A stretch of 7,149 bases of DNA from an uncultured Clostridia bacterium (GTDB lineage: Bacteria > Bacillota > Clostridia > Christensenellales > UBA1242), in NCBI GenBank assembly GCA_947627585.1, contig CANQWP010000040.1, positions 1 through 7,149 of the forward strand, read 5' to 3'. Of this stretch, positions 4,329 through 7,149 are shown piece by piece (the stretch's first letter is position 1; each line of letters begins with the position of its first letter). A model generated the notes under the pieces. It saw only the letters and a list, made by a program, of their open reading frames with translations. It made no database searches and was not told where the DNA came from. A program made the position numbers and the translations under genes.

Positions 4329-5381
4329 TCACTTTTCGCCGTGTTCGATGATGTATTGATAGAAAAAGTTATATTTTTGTCGCAAGTGTTTTGATTTGCA
4401 AGCAAGAAGTGGCGCAATCTCCGGCCAATTTTCAAAATATTTGTCAAAATATTCTTTGTTCTCCATGCACGCCAAAGCGTCATACACTCCGGCAAGGTTG
4501 ACAAAGATTTTTCTTTCGACCGCGCCCGAAAGCCCAAATTGTTCCCGCAGAAACTTTTCCAAAAATGCCTCCAAGCACTCTGGATTCATATCGTCCACAA
4601 TGTCAAGCAAAAGCCCAAAAAATCTTTCTTTCGCGCGAAAAACGTTTTTATATCTCAGCGTCTTTTTCAGCCCAAAAAATTCCCAAATGCCAAGATTATT
4701 CAAAAGTTTCAAGGCCGTTTTCAAACTTGCGCCCTTGATGCCATATTTTTTGTCACACTCCAAAATTCGCTCAAGCTCCAAAAGTTTTCTCGTCCCTTGC
4801 AAGTCGCCGACATTTTTGACAAACTTTTGCGCGCTTTGATAGGTCTTTTTCTCGATTTTGAAGCCAAGTTCGCCGGCAAAGCGCACCATGCGCAAAATTC
4901 TTTCGCCATCACTTTCAAAAAGTCTCTCCGCATCCCCAATTGCGCGAATGGTTTTGTCCGTCAAATCCAAAATCCCATGCAACAAATCCACACACTCGTC
5001 GCGATTGATGTTGTAATAAATCGCATTGATTGTGAAATCGCGCCTTTGAGCATCTTCCTCAATTTTGTCCGTGCGTGTGATTTTGACTGGGACATGCGAG
5101 CCGCCCTGGGAATATTCCTCCTTTCGAAAAGCAGTATATTCAAAACTCTCCTCTCCGACTGAAATCAAAAGCGAGCCCAGCCTCAAATTTTTGACCTTCA
5201 CGTCAAATTCGCTTCCGGCAAGACGTCTTGCCACCTCGTCGGCATCAACGCAGCTGCAAATGTCAACGTCTCCGCCTTGCAACCCCATCAGTCTATTTCG
5301 AACAAAACCGCCCACAACAAAAAGATGCTCCGGGAAAAACTTTGACAACTTCTTCAAATTTGGGGACACTTCAATGAACAT
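4329..5381 (-). CDS. cca: CCA-adding tRNA nucleotidyltransferase, class II (350 aa)
   Basis: This cytoplasmic enzyme adds or repairs the 3' CCA end of tRNAs using CTP and ATP without a template. The head holds VVGGFVRNRLMG (22-33) and the metal-binding pair Asp38-Val-Asp40. RRDFTINAIYYN (113-124) marks the end of the catalytic domain. The neck has GDAERLFESDGERILRMVRFAGELGF (149-174), where Asp158 and Arg161 are the base-reading D-x-x-R of motif D; the usual Glu before Asp is Ser here. There is no HD domain. At 350 aa it is somewhat shorter than the ~400 aa of typical Bacillota enzymes. The start is the ATG at 5381-5379, because CGGAGG (5393-5388) lies 6 nt upstream; an in-frame TTG 11 codons earlier is rejected. 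It is transcribed alone, divergent from the P-type ATPase. A CC-only or A-only adding enzyme, or poly(A) polymerase, is a less likely alternative. Confidence 0.92.
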   Translation of the reverse strand: MFIEVSPNLKKLSKFFPEHLFVVGGFVRNRLMGLQGGDVDICSCVDADEVARRLAGSEFDVKVKNLRLGSLLISVGEESFEYTAFRKEEYSQGGSHVPVKITRTDKIEEDAQRRDFTINAIYYNINRDECVDLLHGILDLTDKTIRAIGDAERLFESDGERILRMVRFAGELGFKIEKKTYQSAQKFVKNVGDLQGTRKLLELERILECDKKYGIKGASLKTALKLLNNLGIWEFFGLKKTLRYKNVFRAKERFFGLLLDIVDDMNPECLEAFLEKFLREQFGLSGAVERKIFVNLAGVYDALACMENKEYFDKYFENWPEIAPLLACKSKHLRQKYNFFYQYIIEHGEK

Positions 5382-5387
5382 TTCTTT

Positions 5388-5393
5388 CCTCCG
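5388..5393 (-). promoter_or_regulatory. Ribosome binding site that fixes the cca start
   Basis: CGGAGG on the minus strand stands 6 nt before the ATG at 5381. It lies inside the longer frame that would begin at the TTG at 5414, which argues for the shorter protein. Confidence 0.8.
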
Positions 5394-5429
5394 TTCAAAA
5401 AACTGCGCCGGCAAACAAAATCTTTATTC

Positions 5430-5459
5430 ATGATAGAATAATTCGAATAAAAAAGTCAA
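5430..5459 (-). promoter_or_regulatory. Promoter of cca
   Basis: On the minus strand TTGACT (5459-5454), an 18-bp spacer and TATCAT (5435-5430) predict a start near 5423 and a leader of about 42 nt ending in the CGGAGG site. The -35 lies in the left arm of the inverted repeat at 5450-5486. Confidence 0.6.
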
Positions 5460-5486
5460 ATTAACAAAGAAAAAATTTGACTTTTT
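5450..5486. repeat. 13-bp perfect inverted repeat holding both divergent -35 boxes
   Basis: The arms AAAAAGTCAAATT (5450-5462) and AATTTGACTTTTT (5474-5486) are exact complements, 11 bp apart. Each carries a TTGACT -35 box, one facing cca and one facing the ATPase gene. It may be a shared operator, or simply two mirrored promoters. Confidence 0.8.
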
Positions 5487-5505
5487 GGAACAAAATGAAT
5501 AAAAT
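5477..5505 (+). promoter_or_regulatory. Promoter of the P-type ATPase gene
   Basis: TTGACT (5477-5482), a 17-bp spacer and TAAAAT (5500-5505) make a strong sigma-70/sigma-A type promoter. Transcription should begin near 5512, leaving a leader of about 48 nt with no evident riboswitch or hairpin. Confidence 0.65.
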
Positions 5506-5559
5506 TGTTTTATCCTTAATTATAGAAATCTGTTTTTATAGGAATCTTAAAAACAAATC

Positions 5560-7149
5560 ATGAGAAAACTGAAAAGAAAAAAAAGTGTTGCAGTTTTGCA
5601 AGAAATTCCTGTTGTGAGATATTCCACAGATGTGGAACATGGTCTTTCTGAAGAACAAGTGGCAGAGCGCATTGAACACAAGCTTGTCAATGACACAAAA
5701 ATCAAAACTTCAAACTCATATCTTTCCATTTTCATGAAAAACATTTTCACGGTGTTCAACTGCATCTGGGTTTTCATTGCAATTGCCCTCATCTGCGTGC
5801 GAGCGCCAATCACAAACATGTTGTTTTTGTTGGTGGTCATCGAGAACACTGCCATCTCAATTTTTCAAGAAATCAAAGCAAAAATCACCGTAGAACGCCT
5901 TTCCATGGTCACCACCCCAAAAATCAAGGCAATCCGAATGGGATTGGATGTGGAAGTGCGTGGCGAAGATTTGTTGCTGGACGACATTATCGTGCTTGAA
6001 AACGGAAATCAGATTCCTGCCGACTGTGTGATTGTGCAAGGAGTGGTGGAAGCCAACGAAAGCTTGCTGACCGGCGAAAGCAGCTCTGTGAAAAAAGTGG
6101 AAGGCGACACCCTTTTGGCTGGAAGCTTCCTTGTGTCCGGAAAATGCTATGCTCGCGTGGACAAGGTCGGAAAAAGCAACTACATCCAGACCGTCGCCGA
6201 GACCACAAAAGACTTCAAAACGCAAACGTCCAACCTTTTCAAAGATTTGAACAGTCTCATCAAAGTGATTTTGGTGATTTTAATTCCGCTCGGAGTTTTG
6301 ACGTTCATTAAAGAGATCTATGTGGTGGGCTCACCAATTCAGCAAGCTGTCACAAACACAAGCGGCGCCGTGACAGGCATGATCCCGGCGGGGATGTATC
6401 TTTTGATCACAATTGGGCTTTCTGTGGGTGTCATAAGGCTTGCACGAAAGAAAACTTTGGTCAAAAATTTATATTCCATCGAGATGCTTGCACGCGCAAA
6501 CGTGCTTTGCCTGGACAAAACCGGCACGATCACTGACGGCACAATGAAGGTTGTGAGTGTCTCCGCCCAAAGCGGTGTAAAAACGGAAAATGTCAAAAAA
6601 ATAATGAAAACAATTTTGGCTTCGCAAACCACATCAAATGCAACCAGTCTTGCCCTCACTGAACATTTTGGGAAAGAGCTTTCAAAAAATGTCAAAGAGG
6701 TGGTCGAATTTTCTTCGGCACGCAAATTTTCGGTGACCACGCTCACAAATGGAAAAACATATTATCTCGGTGCCGTGCCGTTCATCAAATGCGCTCTTAC
6801 AAGTTCGCAAAAAGCCGAAATAAATCATTTCGCCGAACAGGGCTTGCGTGTGATTGGCTTGGTGGAAGACACAAGCGCTTTCAACGAAAAAACGGCTGGA
6901 AGAAAAGGAAAACTCATCGCGCTTTTCGCCCTTGAGGATCACATTCGAAAGGACGCTGTTGAAACCATCGCATGGTTCAAAGAAAACAATGTCAATGTGA
7001 AAATCATCTCCGGAGATGATGCCCTTACCGTTTCAAAAATCGCCAAGCGCGTTGGCGTGGAAAATTGGGACAAATATGTCTCTCTTGAAAACATGAGCCT
7101 TCAAGAAGTGGCGCAAATTGCTGACAAATTCACTGTGTTTGGCCGCGTG
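5560..7149 (+). CDS. Cation-transporting P-type ATPase, CtpE-like (partial, runs off right edge)
   Basis: The frame opens at the ATG at 5560 (a stop codon lies four codons upstream) and runs 530 codons to the window end without a stop. It encodes a membrane pump that moves a cation using ATP through an aspartyl-phosphate. Helices M1-M2 lie near 54-100, the actuator motif TGES at 171-174 and M3-M4 near 232-296. The phosphorylation motif DKTGT has Asp319. An LGA motif at 403-405 stands where many P-type pumps have KGA, and SGDDALTVSKIAKRVG covers 484-499. LCLDKTGT and the LGA form resemble the CtpE-type pumps, where a calcium role is known for the mycobacterial member. M4 reads IPAGM (275-279) instead of the calcium-pump PEGL, so the ion cannot be assigned. 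There are no N-terminal heavy-metal domains. The ribosome binding site is poor: AGGA lies about 16 nt upstream. The final GDGxND hinge and M5-M10 are outside. Confidence 0.92.
   Translation, partial: MRKLKRKKSVAVLQEIPVVRYSTDVEHGLSEEQVAERIEHKLVNDTKIKTSNSYLSIFMKNIFTVFNCIWVFIAIALICVRAPITNMLFLLVVIENTAISIFQEIKAKITVERLSMVTTPKIKAIRMGLDVEVRGEDLLLDDIIVLENGNQIPADCVIVQGVVEANESLLTGESSSVKKVEGDTLLAGSFLVSGKCYARVDKVGKSNYIQTVAETTKDFKTQTSNLFKDLNSLIKVILVILIPLGVLTFIKEIYVVGSPIQQAVTNTSGAVTGMIPAGMYLLITIGLSVGVIRLARKKTLVKNLYSIEMLARANVLCLDKTGTITDGTMKVVSVSAQSGVKTENVKKIMKTILASQTTSNATSLALTEHFGKELSKNVKEVVEFSSARKFSVTTLTNGKTYYLGAVPFIKCALTSSQKAEINHFAEQGLRVIGLVEDTSAFNEKTAGRKGKLIALFALEDHIRKDAVETIAWFKENNVNVKIISGDDALTVSKIAKRVGVENWDKYVSLENMSLQEVAQIADKFTVFGRV

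Noticed and set aside
5382..5414. Longer cca frame starting at a TTG at 5414
   Set aside because: The added codons include the CGGAGG ribosome binding site for the ATG at 5381, and the added residues match no part of the family.
5450..5486. The 13-bp inverted repeat as a terminator
   Set aside because: Both adjacent genes start, not end, here. The stem is almost all A-T and holds two -35 boxes.
1..7149. CRISPR array, tRNA, rRNA, riboswitch or insertion sequence
   Set aside because: No regularly spaced repeats, cloverleaf, known aptamer core, transposase or flanking inverted repeats were found on reading both strands.

Overview
The window looks like ordinary chromosome from an AT-rich, probably Gram-positive bacterium of the Bacillota, most likely Clostridia-like. 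The basis is inference: low GC, GGAGG-type ribosome binding sites, TTGACx/TATAAT promoters, UGA used as stop, and the gene set (SpoVB-like flippase start, VanW/G5 protein, TVP38/DedA-family protein, small XRE regulators, class II CCA-adding enzyme, CtpE-like P-type ATPase). No rRNA, tRNA, CRISPR array, transposase or integrase was seen.

Layout. At 1-98 (minus) is the N-terminus of a polytopic membrane protein resembling SpoVB/MurJ-type flippases, cut by the window edge. At 166-393 (minus) is a small Cys-rich protein of unknown function. It is divergent from a 67-aa XRE repressor at 510-713 (plus). Their 116-bp gap carries three 20-bp TTATC-N8-GATAA operators at exact 29-bp steps, placed over both promoters: a compact, lambda-like switch. 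A two-way terminator (721-746) separates the repressor from a convergent TVP38/VTT membrane protein (737-1645, minus). Upstream of that is a VanW-domain envelope protein (1767-3491, minus), then an XRE regulator (3559-3855, minus) ending in a strong terminator. That regulator is divergent from a second small XRE protein (3978-4196, plus). A dispersed-repeat-like element (about 4234-4271) follows, then the CCA-adding enzyme (4329-5381, minus). Divergent from it, across a 13-bp perfect inverted repeat holding both -35 boxes, is a P-type cation ATPase (5560 to the window end, truncated).

The genes do not form one pathway. Three encode envelope proteins (flippase-like, VTT, VanW) and each appears to have its own promoter. 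For these three, the -10 hexamer lies only 6-7 nt before the ATG and no usable Shine-Dalgarno is visible, which suggests leaderless mRNAs. The regulators, the small Cys protein and cca have ribosome binding sites. The points most worth a second look are the triple-operator switch and its CxCxC target protein, the possible leaderless set, and the helically phased repeats between the two divergent XRE genes. I see no clear evidence of a large new multi-gene system.
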